64,000 nucleotides of DNA, from the NCBI GenBank assembly GCA_963719055.1, contig CAVRAU010000008.1:448360-512359 (forward strand), in the 5' to 3' direction. Under the pieces are notes generated by a model. It was not told the origin of the DNA. It saw only the letters and a list, made by a program, of their open reading frames with translations, and did no database searches. A program made the translations under genes and the position numbers. Each line of letters begins with the position of its first letter. Within the stretch, counting starts at the first letter, position 1. This stretch comes from CAXMQZ01 sp963719055 (GTDB taxonomy: Bacteria > Acidobacteriota > Thermoanaerobaculia > Multivoradales > JAHEKO01). Below, piece after piece: positions 28,865 through 39,638 of the stretch.

Positions 28865-28889
28865 GGCCAGCACGCAGGCCGGCCACTAC
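28865..28889 (-). repeat. REP-like palindrome overlapping sat/cysC stop
   Basis: GGCCAGC-ACGCAG-GCCGGCC-A-CTAC on the plus strand, 58 bp from the previous copy in the same orientation. Its GTAG provides the TAG stop of the sulfate adenylyltransferase gene (TCG-TAG). Confidence 0.85.
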
Positions 28890-30619
28890 GAGGAGGCGCC
28901 GGCAGAGGTGCCGATATAGCCTTCGCGCTCCAGGAAGAGGATGATCTTCTGGGCCGACTCCTCAGGACTGAGCTCCGTGGTGTCCAGCGGAATCTCGGGG
29001 TTCTCGGGAACCTCGTAGGGATCCGAGATCCCGGTGAACTGCTTGATGATCCCGGCGCGAGCCTTCGCGTACAGTCCCTTGCGGTCCCGCTGCTCGCAAA
29101 CCTCGAGCGGGGTGTTGACGTGCACCAGAATAAAACCACCACCCGGTCTGATCGTCGCCTCGACATCTTGGCGCACCGAATCGTACGGAGCGATGGGAGC
29201 GCACAGGGCGATACCACCGTTCTTGGTGATCTCGGAAGCCACGAAGCCGATCCGGCGAATATTCAAGTCTCGGTGCTCCTTCGAGAACCCGAGCTCTGAC
29301 GAGAGGTTCTTGCGCACGATATCGCCATCGAGAAGGGTTACGGGACGACCTCCCAACTCCAGAAGCTTGGCCAGCAGCACATTCGCCACCGTCGACTTGC
29401 CGGAACCCGAGAGACCGGTGAAGAACACCGTGAACCCCTGCTGGTGTCGCGGCTTGTGGGTCCGTCGCAACTGCTGGGCGACCTCGGGAAAGGTGAACCA
29501 CTCGGGTAACTCGCGACCGTCGGAGAGCCGCTCCCGCAGCTCGGTTCCCGACAAGCTCAGAGTCCGACTGTCCTCGGGCACCTCATCGATGGGCATGTAG
29601 GCGTCCTTGTCCTCCACATAGACCACCATGCGGAAGGGCACCATCTTGATTCCCAACTCGTCTTCGTGCTTCTTCATCAGCTCCTGGGCGTCGTACGGAC
29701 CATAGAAGGGCTCGCCGTTGGAATCCACACCAGGTCCGGCATGGTCGCGACCGACGATGAAGTGGCTGCAGCCGTAATTCTTGCGCAGGATCGCGTGCAG
29801 GAGTGCCTCGCGAGGGCCACCCATCCGCATCGCCAGGGGCAGCAGCGACAGCATCGCCGTGTTGCTCGGATAGCGGTCCATCAGAGCCTGGTAGCAGCGC
29901 ACTCGGGTGTAGTGATCCACGTCGCCAGGCTTCGTCATGCCGACGACCGGATGAATCAGCAGGCTGGCCTGGTTCTCGCGGGCCGCCCTCAGGGTGAGCT
30001 CGAAGTGAGCCCGGTGCAGAGGATTGCGGGTCTGAAACGCTACGACCTTCTGCCAGCCCAGCTTGGCGAAGCGCCGGCGGACCTGCTCGGGGGTCAGACG
30101 CAACCCCACGAAATCGTAGTGGGAGGGCAGCTCGAGTCCTTCCAACCGACCGGCGATGGCGATGTTGTTGGTGCGGTCGAAGAGATGGGCCACCCCAGGG
30201 TGCTTCCGATCGAGAGTGCCATAGACCGCTTCGGCCTTCTTCTCACGCTCGATCTGCCACTGTTCTTCGACATGCAGGACGGCGATCGCCAACCCCTCAG
30301 GGTCCCGCAGGACCAGTGGAGTTCCCGGCGACAGCTTCTCGGCCAGTTCCTCGGTCACATCCAGCGTGATCGGCAGAGGCCAGAGAGTGCCGTCGCCCAG
30401 ACGCATGTCGGCGCAGACCGACTCGAAGTCCGCCTGGCCGAGAAATCCCTGCAGCGGCGAGAAGCCGCCATTCATCAAGAGTTCGATATCGCACAGTTGG
30501 CGAGGGGTCAGATCCCACGAAAGCCACTCTCTCGAGGCTTCCTTCAACTCGTTGCGGCGCTCCTCGCCGACCATCAGGTCAACCAAGGTGCCTCCATGAG
30601 GACGATTCAAATGGTCCAC
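28886..30619 (-). CDS. Bifunctional sulfate adenylyltransferase / APS kinase
   Basis: Fusion protein of 577 residues that activates sulfate to APS and phosphorylates it to PAPS. The N-terminal ~390 residues are ATP sulfurylase with a PUA-like start (NGGFSPLQGFLG) and catalytic QTRNPLHRAH and GRDHAGPG. The C-terminal ~180 residues are APS kinase with P-loop GLSGSGKST, DGDIVRKNLSSELGFS and IAPYDSVRQD. The GTG start at 30619 has a GGAG site upstream. PAPS reductase and sulfotransferase genes are not in the window. Supply of PAPS for sulfated polysaccharide is possible, but assimilation is equally so. Confidence 0.93.
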   Translation of the reverse strand: MDHLNRPHGGTLVDLMVGEERRNELKEASREWLSWDLTPRQLCDIELLMNGGFSPLQGFLGQADFESVCADMRLGDGTLWPLPITLDVTEELAEKLSPGTPLVLRDPEGLAIAVLHVEEQWQIEREKKAEAVYGTLDRKHPGVAHLFDRTNNIAIAGRLEGLELPSHYDFVGLRLTPEQVRRRFAKLGWQKVVAFQTRNPLHRAHFELTLRAARENQASLLIHPVVGMTKPGDVDHYTRVRCYQALMDRYPSNTAMLSLLPLAMRMGGPREALLHAILRKNYGCSHFIVGRDHAGPGVDSNGEPFYGPYDAQELMKKHEDELGIKMVPFRMVVYVEDKDAYMPIDEVPEDSRTLSLSGTELRERLSDGRELPEWFTFPEVAQQLRRTHKPRHQQGFTVFFTGLSGSGKSTVANVLLAKLLELGGRPVTLLDGDIVRKNLSSELGFSKEHRDLNIRRIGFVASEITKNGGIALCAPIAPYDSVRQDVEATIRPGGGFILVHVNTPLEVCEQRDRKGLYAKARAGIIKQFTGISDPYEVPENPEIPLDTTELSPEESAQKIILFLEREGYIGTSAGASS

Positions 30620-30748
30620 GGTTTACTCCACTTCTGTAGGGTTAGATACTGATTCTGAAAGGGAAAATGCGGTGCCAGCTCGTGGCGGACTCCCGCGTGG
30701 ATCTCCAAGAGGCGGAAGTCTACTCGGCCACCCTTCGTGGGTCAACCG

Positions 30749-33645
30749 TCAGAAAGCGTTGCCGACACTGAAGAAAATGACGTACGGGTCTTCGCCGGGT
30801 AGCTGATCCAGTTTCCAGCCCGCTTCGAGTCGGATGGGACCCACTGGAGAGAGATACCGGATACCCACACCGACTCCAGTCTTGAGGTCCGACAGATTGA
30901 TATTGCGCCAGCTGCCCCAGACATTGCCGGCGTCGACAAAGACGTTGCCCATGATGGGCCCGGCGATCGGGAACCGATAGTCCAGGTTCAGCAGGAGTTG
31001 CCCATTGCCGCCAATCGGCTGGTAGTCCGTCGCGATCGCACATTTCTCATCGATAGGCAGTTCGAATTGCTCATCAGGAACAATGGGCTTCAGGGTCTCA
31101 CCACAGATCCCCAGACCGTCCCTCCTGTAGGCCCGATGAGTCGTGCTCCCGCCGGCAAAGTACCGCTCCGAGATCGCGACATAGGCCGACTCCTGGATCT
31201 CGATCGTGTCCAGGGGATCGGGCACCCTCTCCCCGGCCTTGTCGAGAGGCTCGATGCCTCCCAGACGAAAGCTACCGCCGATGGATCCCAGCCATCCAAA
31301 GTCGAAGAAGTGCGTGTATTGGAGGAAGCTCTTGAGAAACTCCTCATCAGCCTGAAACAGGGGAAAGGCGTATTGGACCTGGAGGTTGGTGCTCCACCCA
31401 GCCATCGGATTCACCGGGCTATCGCGATGATCCAGTTGCCAGGCGGGAGTCAGGCTGGCGATCTCGATCTCCTCCAGATCTCGTCTCATCCGGGTCCGCC
31501 GGGCCTTGACCCGTCACCAGGTCGAGCTGATCCACCAATCGATAGTCGAAGAGGATTCCGGTACGCGAATTGTTCCCCACTCGCTGAGCTTCGAGCTGGC
31601 CACCTCGGCGCAGGGATTCGAAGGATTCTCGTGTTTCTTCAATGTAGAAAAGCGAGCCCGTGGTGGTGATTCGCCGTCTTCCGAGAAAGGGCTGGTAAAG
31701 GAGAAGACGGGCCAGCGAGTCCCTACCTGCACGAAGATCCACTCGCCCGCTGACCCCGCGACCCAACATGTTGCTGCGGGTATAACCGAACAAACCCGTA
31801 AAACCGTCCTCGGTATCGAGACCGAAGCCATAGGTGAAGGTGTGGCGGCTCCCCTCCTCCACCTCGACCACGATGTCGCGCTCACCCTTGAACGGTGTGC
31901 CCGGCGCCCTCTTGACCGTGACACTGGAAAAGGCGCCCAGCTTGTAAAGGTTGTTCTGCGCCGCCAGCAATCGGCCGGTGCTGATGTACTCACCCGTGCG
32001 TAGATTCAAGGCATCCCGAATCGACTTCGATCGGGTTCTCCGATTGCCACGGACCACGACTCGATCCACCACCGAGCGCGGTCCTTCGAGAATCCGGACT
32101 GTCACATCGGCCAGGGTCTCCTCCTTGTTCCAGTCGATACTCGAGGACAGCTGGATCGACTCGAAGCCCCTGGCCCGATAGAAGGCCCGAATGGCGCTGA
32201 GGGTCTCATCCAGCAGAACTGGATGGAAGGGTCCCCCCTGACGCAGCGGCAGACGCCTGCGCAGATCCGATTCATCCACTGCCCGCAAACCATCCAGGTT
32301 GAGATCGACCAGGCGCCGCTCCAGCCCCTCGTCGACCGGGATCACGACAGTGAGCTGACCCTCGGACTGCGTCACCTCTGGCGGCCCCACCTCGGCATCC
32401 CAGTAGCCCTGAATTCGGTAGTAGGAAAGGATATTCTCGATGTCGTCCTCGAGAGTCACTGCGGAGAGTCTGCCACTCGCCGAGGCAAAAAGGCGCTTCG
32501 ACTCGGTCGAGATCAGCGACATGAGCTGATAGCTGGGCACGGCTTCGTTGCCGACGAAGGAGATATTCGTCAGCTCGTAGAGGGCACCCGGATCGATGGT
32601 CATGATCAGATGGATGAGCTCGTCGGTGCGGCTCTCGCTCCAGTCCACCTGCACGTCGTAGAAGCCCTGACGCTGGAAGTAGTCCCGAATCTTGTCGATC
32701 GACTGCAAGAGGATCGCTTCGTCGTAGCGCTGGGTGCCCAGGAAGGGCAGCAGGCCCTTCTTGCGCAGGCGGCGTTCGTCGGCCCCGTGGATTTCGAAGT
32801 GGAAGCGAGGTCCGACATCGATCTGATAGGAAAGGGCCACTTCAGCGGTATCCCAATCGATCGAGGACTTGAAAGGACCGACGTTGGCCCGACGGTGATT
32901 CTGGCCGAACAGCCAAAGTTCCAGGCGCTCCATATCGGCTCGAGCCTGGCGCTCGCGGAAGGGCTTTCCAGGCGTCATCTGCAATCGATCTTGCAGCTGC
33001 GAAGCTGTAAAAGGCGAAATTGGCCCCTCGAACGCTATGGTCTGGAGGGTGAAACGCGGTCCCGGATCGACGTCATACGTCACGCTGGCGGTCTTGTTCT
33101 CAAAATCGATTCGAGGTCGGGATCGAACCGAGGCTTCAAGATATCCGCGCTGCTGGTAGTAGTTCTCGAGATCGTAGACGCCCCGGACGATGCGACTGGT
33201 TACCAGTGGCTCGGCCTCGCCCTGGACAAGGACCGCACGCAGCTCCTTTTCTTTGAGCTTCAACTCACCGGTGAAGGCGATCTCTTCGACCTGGATACGA
33301 CCCCAGGTGACGAATATCACCTCGACTCCCTCCGGCGTGGAATCCACAAACACCTCGACCTCGCTGACCCATCCGGAAGCCTGCAGGTTGCGCAGGCTCC
33401 GAGCCAGATCTTCCTGTCTCAATGGTCGGCCGACCTCGACCAGGAGCAGCGGCTGCAGGCGTTCGAGATCGAGTGTGGCGACGTCACTGCGCAGCTCGAT
33501 CTTCCGGACGATCTGTCCCACTACGGCTGCGGCTTCGGACCCTCGAACGGGTCTGGAGATAGCTGCCATGCAAGACCCCGAAGATCACCACGCCGACCAT
33601 CAGAGGCAGCGCGGGGGCCACGGCCAGGTGGAGGATTCTCCTCAT
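30749..33645 (-). CDS. tamA: Omp85-family outer-membrane translocation protein TamA-like, frameshifted
   Basis: Outer-membrane protein with periplasmic POTRA repeats and a C-terminal Omp85 barrel (Bac_surface_Ag). The signal segment (ILHLAVAPALPLMVGVVIFG) starts at ATG 33645, overlapping the tamB stop. POTRA-type units follow through the first ~500 residues (e.g. LVTSRIVRGVYDLENYYQQR, FYRARGFESIQLSS). The barrel contains the hallmark VGVGIRYLSPVGPIRLEAGW and ends in a phenylalanine (VGNAF). Frame changes are needed near 33550 (signal to POTRA) and near 31508 (within the barrel). Next to tamB, it forms the translocation and assembly module for outer-membrane proteins or lipid transport. Confidence 0.85.
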
Positions 33646-36600
33646 TTGAGGGTCGTCCTCCACAGCACATCCACGCCGTAGGCTTCGGTGCCGGTCTGCC
33701 GAAGCTTGAGCGTGATTCCCCGCTTGGCCTTCCACTCGAGCTCGATGACATCCCCGGCAGTCGAGGTGGGGTCGTAGGAGTAGGTGATGTAGACATCGCG
33801 AGACAGCTGCTTGCCTAGGGTGACTCGGGCGGAAGAGAGCTCGCCGCTGGCTTTGGTCAGAGGTTGCACGCGGAATCGGTCGAGACCAAACAGCTTCCCA
33901 GTGCGCTGGGTTACCAGAGACGCGGCTTGGCCATACAGCAGATCGGTGGCTTGCTCGGCCGAGCGATCCTCGGTCCGACCGATGGACGAGCCGGTGCCCC
34001 AGGTCTCCCCACCGGTAGTCAGCAGCGACAGTACCTCTAGGTCCGCCAGCGGCGGATTGGAGGTATAGCGGAGATTCAGATTCTCCAGAGTGCCGGTGAG
34101 ATTGAGAGTGATGTCGTACTCGCGCACATCGGCTCTGGCCACCAGATCGATCACCGGCTCGATCTTCAGCGGGTTGGCGAAGCGCAGCGAGCCCCGTTCG
34201 ACAATGTACTCATTGGGACCCAGGACCAGCTTGCCATCGGGCTCGATCTTGACCTCGCCGAAAATCGCGGGTCTGGACAGGGTGCCGCGGATCAGCAAAT
34301 CGAGATCGCCGTTCAGATCCGCCATGTTGTTGCGCACCCGCAGCGCGCTGGGACCACGCACAGCAATGTTGAGCTCGGTGCGGGCGGAGAGATCGGTGGC
34401 CTTCTCGACCTCCAATCGGCGCCGCTCGAAGACTCCGGATAGCAGCTGCGTCAGACCCAGCTTGACGTCCTCCACATAGAGAGCCCGGTCCAGGTCGACA
34501 GCACCCCGGATCTGGTGCCCGTTTTCGGTGGAGCTCACCACCAGATCCGCACGGCCACGAGTCGTCCAGCCCCGGGGAAAGGGGACATTGAGATTCTGGG
34601 CCAGGATCTGAATCCGATAGGTGACGAAGTCCTCTCTGGCGAAGGGGTTGACCATGCCACTGGCCAGCAGGTTGCCACCCGCCGCAGCTGCAGTCACCCG
34701 GTCGACAATGATCTGATCGGGATCGAAGAGCAGCGTTCCTTCGATCTCGTCCAGCGTGAAGGGCAGCCCCTGGACGATGGCCCTACCGTCGAAGAGCCGA
34801 CCTTGACCATTGAACACGGGCTTCTCCGAGCTCCCGCCGATGGTGGTCAGAATCTCGAAGCGACCACTGCGCAGGCCGAGATCGGGAAGAAAGAGCTCGA
34901 GCCAGTTGGTCTCCAGCGAGCTGAGAAGTCGCAGATCCAGAGACCGGGGCGACGCCAGAGAGATGGAGCCGTTCAGGAAGAACTCGCTCTCGCCTTCCGG
35001 GTCGCCGACAAAGAACGACTCGATTCGCAGCGCCTCATCTTGCACCGTGGCAACAATCGGCTCCAAGTTCTGCAAACGTAGACCCTTGTACGTGATATCG
35101 AACCGTGCCAGTTCGAACGCCGCGCGCCAGGGTCGGAGGCGATCGAATTCGCCGGCCAACAGAAGCTTTCCATCCACACTACCCGTCACATCCGGTGGGG
35201 TTTCGGGACCGGTGAGCAAGATCAGCTCGTCGAGGACCGAGCTCGAAAGATCGAATCGAAGATCGAAGCCCGTGTTGTCGAGTCGACCCCCGCCGGCGAG
35301 CTCGACCAGGCCCAACAGGTTGCCATCTACATCCAGCCGCTCGTCCTTCATCTCGAGTTGAACCTCAGCCCGCCCATCGGGTCCGAGGATCTCGCCCTCC
35401 AGCTCCAGGCCGCGCCATCGCAGATTGGCCGCCAATCGGGGACTGGACAACAGACCCTCGATTGTCCCGTCCACCAGGAGTCGCCCCTCGAGACCCCCGG
35501 GCATCAACTGCACGAAGGGCTCCTCATTCATCACCAGGTCGTCGGCATGGAACATCATGTCGACGGTCTGGGAATCGGAATCGAGCCGACCGGAGAGCAG
35601 CGCCTGACCCGCCGGGACCGTCACCGCCAGTCGCTCCACGAACATCTGCTCGGGGTCGAAATCGAACCTGAGCTCCAACTCCTGCAGCTCGAGATCGCCG
35701 ACCGAGGCGGGTCGGACCGAAGCCCGTACCTGGCCCGTCAACCGGCTCATCTCGCCTCCCAGTCTCACCGAGCCAAAGACCGGCCCGTCGACCGGTATCT
35801 CCATGGGCATCCAGGGTCGAACCTGATCCATGGGCCAGCCGGCGGCGTCCACCGAGATGCCAAAGGGCACTTCGCCGACCGCTCCAGCTCGGGTCCCTCG
35901 AAAGGGGATACTGCCGGTCACGATCAAGCCGCCGCCGGGGCGCAGGAGCTCCAGACGCATGTCACCCAGACCCGCGGGCCCGATAGAGATCGTGCCCTGA
36001 ACACGATCCGCGACGGCACCGGGCGCCACCGCGTCGACCAAATCGATCCGCAGATCCGTGCTGACCTCTCCCGGCGCGAGGTAGAGCTCGCCCTCGAACA
36101 CACCCGCACCCTCGGTCGGCAACCAGAGAGGCTCCTCCCCAAAATCGATCGGGATCAACCAGGGAATCCGCTCGATGCGATCGCTTTCCACGCGGTAGGA
36201 AAACTGCGCGCTGCGCCGGCCGATGTCGTAGTACCCATTGGCTTCGATACGTTGAAAGGGCCCCGTCAGTCGCGCTGCCCGAGTGCGGATGACACCCTGC
36301 TCGATAATCAGGGGTATCGACCCCTCCAGCGGTATCGACTCCGGCTCTCCGGCTACCGGCGAGATGTAGAGGTCGGCCCAGCCCTTCCCTTCCCGAGCCT
36401 GGCCGAACGGAAACCGGTAGTCGAAGACTCCTGAGACTCTGCCAGACAACCCCTTGACCGGAATGTTCTGGGCATCGGCCAACTGCTGGAGATCGACGCC
36501 ATCCAGGTCGAGGTCGATTTCGAAAGCCCGCTTGCCCTTCTCCGTCTCCAGATTGATGCTGCCGGAGAGAGAGCCACCCGCGTGTAGGGCTTGTTCGAGG

Positions 36601-37637
36601 TCGAATCGCACGCCGTTACGATCGCCGGAGACCGCGGTTCGAACGCTGTTCATCTCCCGACCCAGGACCTGTAGATAGGGCGATGTCACCTGGGCGCGGA
36701 AACCCCATGAACTCTCGCGCCAGGCGAATCCTCCATCGACGAAGAAGGCTCCCTGGATTTGATCCTGCAGATAGCCCATCTCCTTGAACAGGGACGCGTT
36801 GCCCTGGCCATCGATCTCGAAGACCCACTCCTTCTCCGCCCAGAACCCGTACCCCGTCACCATCGCCGTCAGATCGGGAGATCCGATGCGGCCATTGAGG
36901 ATCTTCATCCCCTTGGGCTCCATCACCACCCGCATACCGACAGCGGCGTTGATCGGGTTGGCTCTGGGGAGGATCAGCTCCAGATTGCCCGCCACCAGGC
37001 GTCCGGACATCTCGTCTCCACCACCGCCTGAGAGCTCGGCGTTGAGAGCGCTGGCGGTCAACTCCAAGGGCAGTCGGCGTTGGGCGATCCGCAGCTCACC
37101 TCCTGCCAGGGCCAGATGGCGTATGTTGATCTGGATGGGCGTCCTGAGGCCACCCGAGCCTCCACCCCCTTTGCCGGCCTTGGGCAGGTTGTTCTGTTTG
37201 GGGGCGATGAAATCCAGGAAGATCCTGGGCTCCTCCAGAACGACCTCGTGCAGGGTGAGCATGCGCCGCTGAAGGTCGACGATCTCTGCGTCGATGACCG
37301 CTCTCTTGACGGTTAGAAACGGCGAGTCCTCCGGATCGGGTCCGCCCATTTGAAAATCCTCGACCTCCACCCCGAGAGGAAGAAGCTTGAGATGGACGGC
37401 ACCTACCCAGACCTGGCGATCCAGGAGTTGGACCAGCGACTTTTCCAGCAACCCCGCGAAATAGGCCCCGGCCCAACGGGTCTGCAATCCCAGATGCAGC
37501 GCCAGAAACAGCAACGCCACGGACGCCACGCCCCACATGACGGGTCGCAGCAGCCAACGCCGAAACCGTCCCGGTCGTCGGCGCGGCTTCTTCGCCGTCG
37601 GCTTGGGATCGTCTTTCGAGTTGTGGGTGGAATGCAT
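33642..37637 (-). CDS. tamB: Translocation/assembly module inner-membrane protein TamB (AsmA-like)
   Basis: Protein of 1331 residues with an N-terminal membrane anchor (VMWGVASVALLFLALHLGL at about 33-51), a very long repetitive beta-rich AsmA-like region that forms a lipid-conducting groove across the periplasm, and the conserved C-terminal DUF490/TamB domain (PLADLEVLSLLTTGGETWGT, then DVYITYSYDPTSTAGDVIEL). It would span from the inner membrane to TamA, encoded immediately downstream with a 4-bp overlap. A basic N-terminal cytoplasmic tail (KKPRRRPGRFRR) fits type II topology. Confidence 0.92.
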   Translation of the reverse strand: MHSTHNSKDDPKPTAKKPRRRPGRFRRWLLRPVMWGVASVALLFLALHLGLQTRWAGAYFAGLLEKSLVQLLDRQVWVGAVHLKLLPLGVEVEDFQMGGPDPEDSPFLTVKRAVIDAEIVDLQRRMLTLHEVVLEEPRIFLDFIAPKQNNLPKAGKGGGGSGGLRTPIQINIRHLALAGGELRIAQRRLPLELTASALNAELSGGGGDEMSGRLVAGNLELILPRANPINAAVGMRVVMEPKGMKILNGRIGSPDLTAMVTGYGFWAEKEWVFEIDGQGNASLFKEMGYLQDQIQGAFFVDGGFAWRESSWGFRAQVTSPYLQVLGREMNSVRTAVSGDRNGVRFDLEQALHAGGSLSGSINLETEKGKRAFEIDLDLDGVDLQQLADAQNIPVKGLSGRVSGVFDYRFPFGQAREGKGWADLYISPVAGEPESIPLEGSIPLIIEQGVIRTRAARLTGPFQRIEANGYYDIGRRSAQFSYRVESDRIERIPWLIPIDFGEEPLWLPTEGAGVFEGELYLAPGEVSTDLRIDLVDAVAPGAVADRVQGTISIGPAGLGDMRLELLRPGGGLIVTGSIPFRGTRAGAVGEVPFGISVDAAGWPMDQVRPWMPMEIPVDGPVFGSVRLGGEMSRLTGQVRASVRPASVGDLELQELELRFDFDPEQMFVERLAVTVPAGQALLSGRLDSDSQTVDMMFHADDLVMNEEPFVQLMPGGLEGRLLVDGTIEGLLSSPRLAANLRWRGLELEGEILGPDGRAEVQLEMKDERLDVDGNLLGLVELAGGGRLDNTGFDLRFDLSSSVLDELILLTGPETPPDVTGSVDGKLLLAGEFDRLRPWRAAFELARFDITYKGLRLQNLEPIVATVQDEALRIESFFVGDPEGESEFFLNGSISLASPRSLDLRLLSSLETNWLELFLPDLGLRSGRFEILTTIGGSSEKPVFNGQGRLFDGRAIVQGLPFTLDEIEGTLLFDPDQIIVDRVTAAAAGGNLLASGMVNPFAREDFVTYRIQILAQNLNVPFPRGWTTRGRADLVVSSTENGHQIRGAVDLDRALYVEDVKLGLTQLLSGVFERRRLEVEKATDLSARTELNIAVRGPSALRVRNNMADLNGDLDLLIRGTLSRPAIFGEVKIEPDGKLVLGPNEYIVERGSLRFANPLKIEPVIDLVARADVREYDITLNLTGTLENLNLRYTSNPPLADLEVLSLLTTGGETWGTGSSIGRTEDRSAEQATDLLYGQAASLVTQRTGKLFGLDRFRVQPLTKASGELSSARVTLGKQLSRDVYITYSYDPTSTAGDVIELEWKAKRGITLKLRQTGTEAYGVDVLWRTTLK

Positions 37638-37692
37638 AGCGAGGGGGAATGCAAAGATCGTTCCTCGCCGTGCCGAGCCGATCTCGGTGGGC

Positions 37693-38550
37693 TTACTCTC
37701 CCCAGTGCAGTTTATCGCGCAGGTTGTCGTAGAAGGTGCGGTCGACCACCCTCACCAACCGAACCACGGCGGCGGATCGCTGTACCGAAATGGTGTCGCC
37801 AGCCTTCATGCCGGTGCCCTCTTGACCATCGAGAGTCAGGAAGACGTCTTCTTCCTCGGTCACCAGCGTGACCTCGACCGTCGCCTCCTCCGGCACCACT
37901 ATGGGGCGCTGAGACAACGCGTGAGGACATATGGGGGTCAGAACGACCACTGGCAAGGTCGGACACACAATCGGTCCGTCTGCCGACAGGTTGTAGGCCG
38001 TCGAGCCCGTGGGCGTCGAAATAATCAGACCGTCGGACCGATAGGTGGTCACTCGCCGCCCGTCGACCTCCAGACGCAACTCGACGATTCGCGCCAGGGC
38101 GCTCTTGTTGATGACCGCGTCGTTGAGAACCCGATACGACTGTTGATCGCCATTCTTGGACTTCAGCTTCACATCGAGCAGTGCCCGCTCTTCGATCTCG
38201 TAGTCGCCCTCCAAGACCCGCATCAAGGCCGGATAGAGCTCCGCACGTCGAACCTCGGTAAGAAAGCCCAGATTGCCGAGATTGGCGCCCAGAACCGGGA
38301 TCTCGTTCTCCAGGCTTCTGGCCACTGAGAGCAGGGTGCCATCCCCACCGAGAACCACCACCAGGTCGTACTGTTCCGCGTGATCGAAGATTCCGTTGCT
38401 ACCTGGATCCCAGACTTTGGCCAGGTCCTCGTCCACCGAGACGTCGATGCCCCGGCGACTCAGCCAGTCGGCGAGCTGTGCGGCAGTCTGCTGTGCCGTG
38501 CGGCTGACCCGCTTGGCAATGACTGCCACTCTCTTGTTGTTGGCGTTCAT
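37693..38550 (-). CDS. nadK: NAD kinase
   Basis: ATP-NAD kinase making NADP+, 285 residues. Diagnostic motifs are VVVLGGDGTLLSVAR, GANLGNLGFLTE, LNDAVINKSALARIVEL and ISTPTGSTAYNLSADGPI. ATG at 38550 overlaps the tlyA stop (ATGA), which is preferred over the in-frame GTG at 38559. tlyA-nadK adjacency is common in bacteria. Confidence 0.96.
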   Translation of the reverse strand: MNANNKRVAVIAKRVSRTAQQTAAQLADWLSRRGIDVSVDEDLAKVWDPGSNGIFDHAEQYDLVVVLGGDGTLLSVARSLENEIPVLGANLGNLGFLTEVRRAELYPALMRVLEGDYEIEERALLDVKLKSKNGDQQSYRVLNDAVINKSALARIVELRLEVDGRRVTTYRSDGLIISTPTGSTAYNLSADGPIVCPTLPVVVLTPICPHALSQRPIVVPEEATVEVTLVTEEEDVFLTLDGQEGTGMKAGDTISVQRSAAVVRLVRVVDRTFYDNLRDKLHWGE

Positions 38551-39278
38551 CCATGCCACCGCAGCAGGACGAAGGCCTCGACATTGCCCTTCGCTCCCGG
38601 CAGTTCCGAGTCCACTATACCGATGAGCTCGAGGTTCAGGGAAGTCAAATCGTCACACCGCTGACGAATGACTCCCTGCCTCTGATTCTCGTCACGCACG
38701 ATACCGCCTTTGCCAACCTGCCCCTTGCCCACTTCGAACTGAGGCTTGACCAGGATCAGAAGCTGGCCTCCCTGTTTCACGAACGGCAACACGGCAGGAA
38801 CCACCTTGACGACGGAGATGAACGAAAGATCCATGGTCACCAGATCACACTCTCGCGGGATCGCATCGCTTTCCAGATGGCGAGCGTTCATCCCCTCCAT
38901 GACCACCACCCGATCGTCCTGACGCAGACGGTAGTCGAGCTGCCCTCGGCCCACGTCCACCGCATAGACCCGATCGGCGCCCCGTTGCAGGAGGCAGTCC
39001 GTGAACCCACCCGTCGAGGCTCCTACGTCCAGACAGATCCATCCCTTGGGATCGATGCCGAAATGGTCCAAGGCGGCGGACAGCTTGCGGCCACCGCGTG
39101 AGACGAAGGGTTCCCTCGGACCCACGACCTCGACGAGAGCCTCTTCAGAAACGGCTGTACCCGGCTTGTCCACGACCTGCCCTGCGACTCGCACGATGCC
39201 CGCCATGACAGCTCGCCGGGCCTGTTCGCGACTCGGGAACGCGCCCTGGCTTACCAGAAGTTGGTCGAGACGGGGCAT
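38547..39278 (-). CDS. tlyA: rRNA 2'-O-methyltransferase TlyA family
   Basis: Protein of 243 residues with an N-terminal S4 RNA-binding domain (RLDQLLVSQGAFPSREQAR) and an FtsJ-like SAM-dependent methyltransferase domain (CLDVGASTGGFTDCLLQRG, VYAVDVGRGQLDYRL, TMDLSFISV, LVKPQFEVGKGQVGKGG). Known members 2'-O-methylate cytidines of 16S and 23S rRNA; the old name haemolysin A is misleading. It starts the tlyA-nadK pair. Confidence 0.92.
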   Translation of the reverse strand: MPRLDQLLVSQGAFPSREQARRAVMAGIVRVAGQVVDKPGTAVSEEALVEVVGPREPFVSRGGRKLSAALDHFGIDPKGWICLDVGASTGGFTDCLLQRGADRVYAVDVGRGQLDYRLRQDDRVVVMEGMNARHLESDAIPRECDLVTMDLSFISVVKVVPAVLPFVKQGGQLLILVKPQFEVGKGQVGKGGIVRDENQRQGVIRQRCDDLTSLNLELIGIVDSELPGAKGNVEAFVLLRWHG

Positions 39279-39323
39279 GGGCTGCGAGCTTCCCGGCTTC
39301 CGGAGCCGACCGAAAATGGCTAT

Positions 39324-39575
39324 CTAGCGGCCGATCGTCCGGGCCGGCAGGGCTTCGTCCACCAACATGATGGGGATATCCGAGACGATCGGATAGACCA
39401 GCTGCGAGTCGGGAGAGTAGAGAGCCTGCTCGACGACGGGCTCGTCATCGCGAAAGTGCTCGCGGTACTTCTCCACGAGCTGTTGCCGCACCTCTTCGGG
39501 CAGCTGCACGAGCTCCAACTCTCCTTTTGTCTGGGGACAGACAAGGATCTCGAGTAGGTCCGGATCGATGGCCAT
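39324..39575 (-). CDS. Trm112/UPF0434-family small protein
   Basis: Small protein of 83 residues beginning MAIDPDLLEILVCPQTKGEL, with LYSPDSQLVYPIVSDIPIML, the standard UPF0434/Trm112 C-terminal pattern. Many members have a CxxC zinc pair where this one has C-P-Q-T, so zinc binding is doubtful. ATG at 39575 fits the family N-terminus; the longer open frame upstream is not needed. Confidence 0.8.
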   Translation of the reverse strand: MAIDPDLLEILVCPQTKGELELVQLPEEVRQQLVEKYREHFRDDEPVVEQALYSPDSQLVYPIVSDIPIMLVDEALPARTIGR

Positions 39576-39638
39576 ATGTGCGTTGACTCCCTTCAGGCTA
39601 GCTCGAAAAGGATAGCACAGGGTAGACTGCCATTCTCC

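Noticed and set aside
32223..33818. 531-residue open frame antisense to tamA
   Set aside because: Covers POTRA-coding sequence on the other strand and has no family resemblance.
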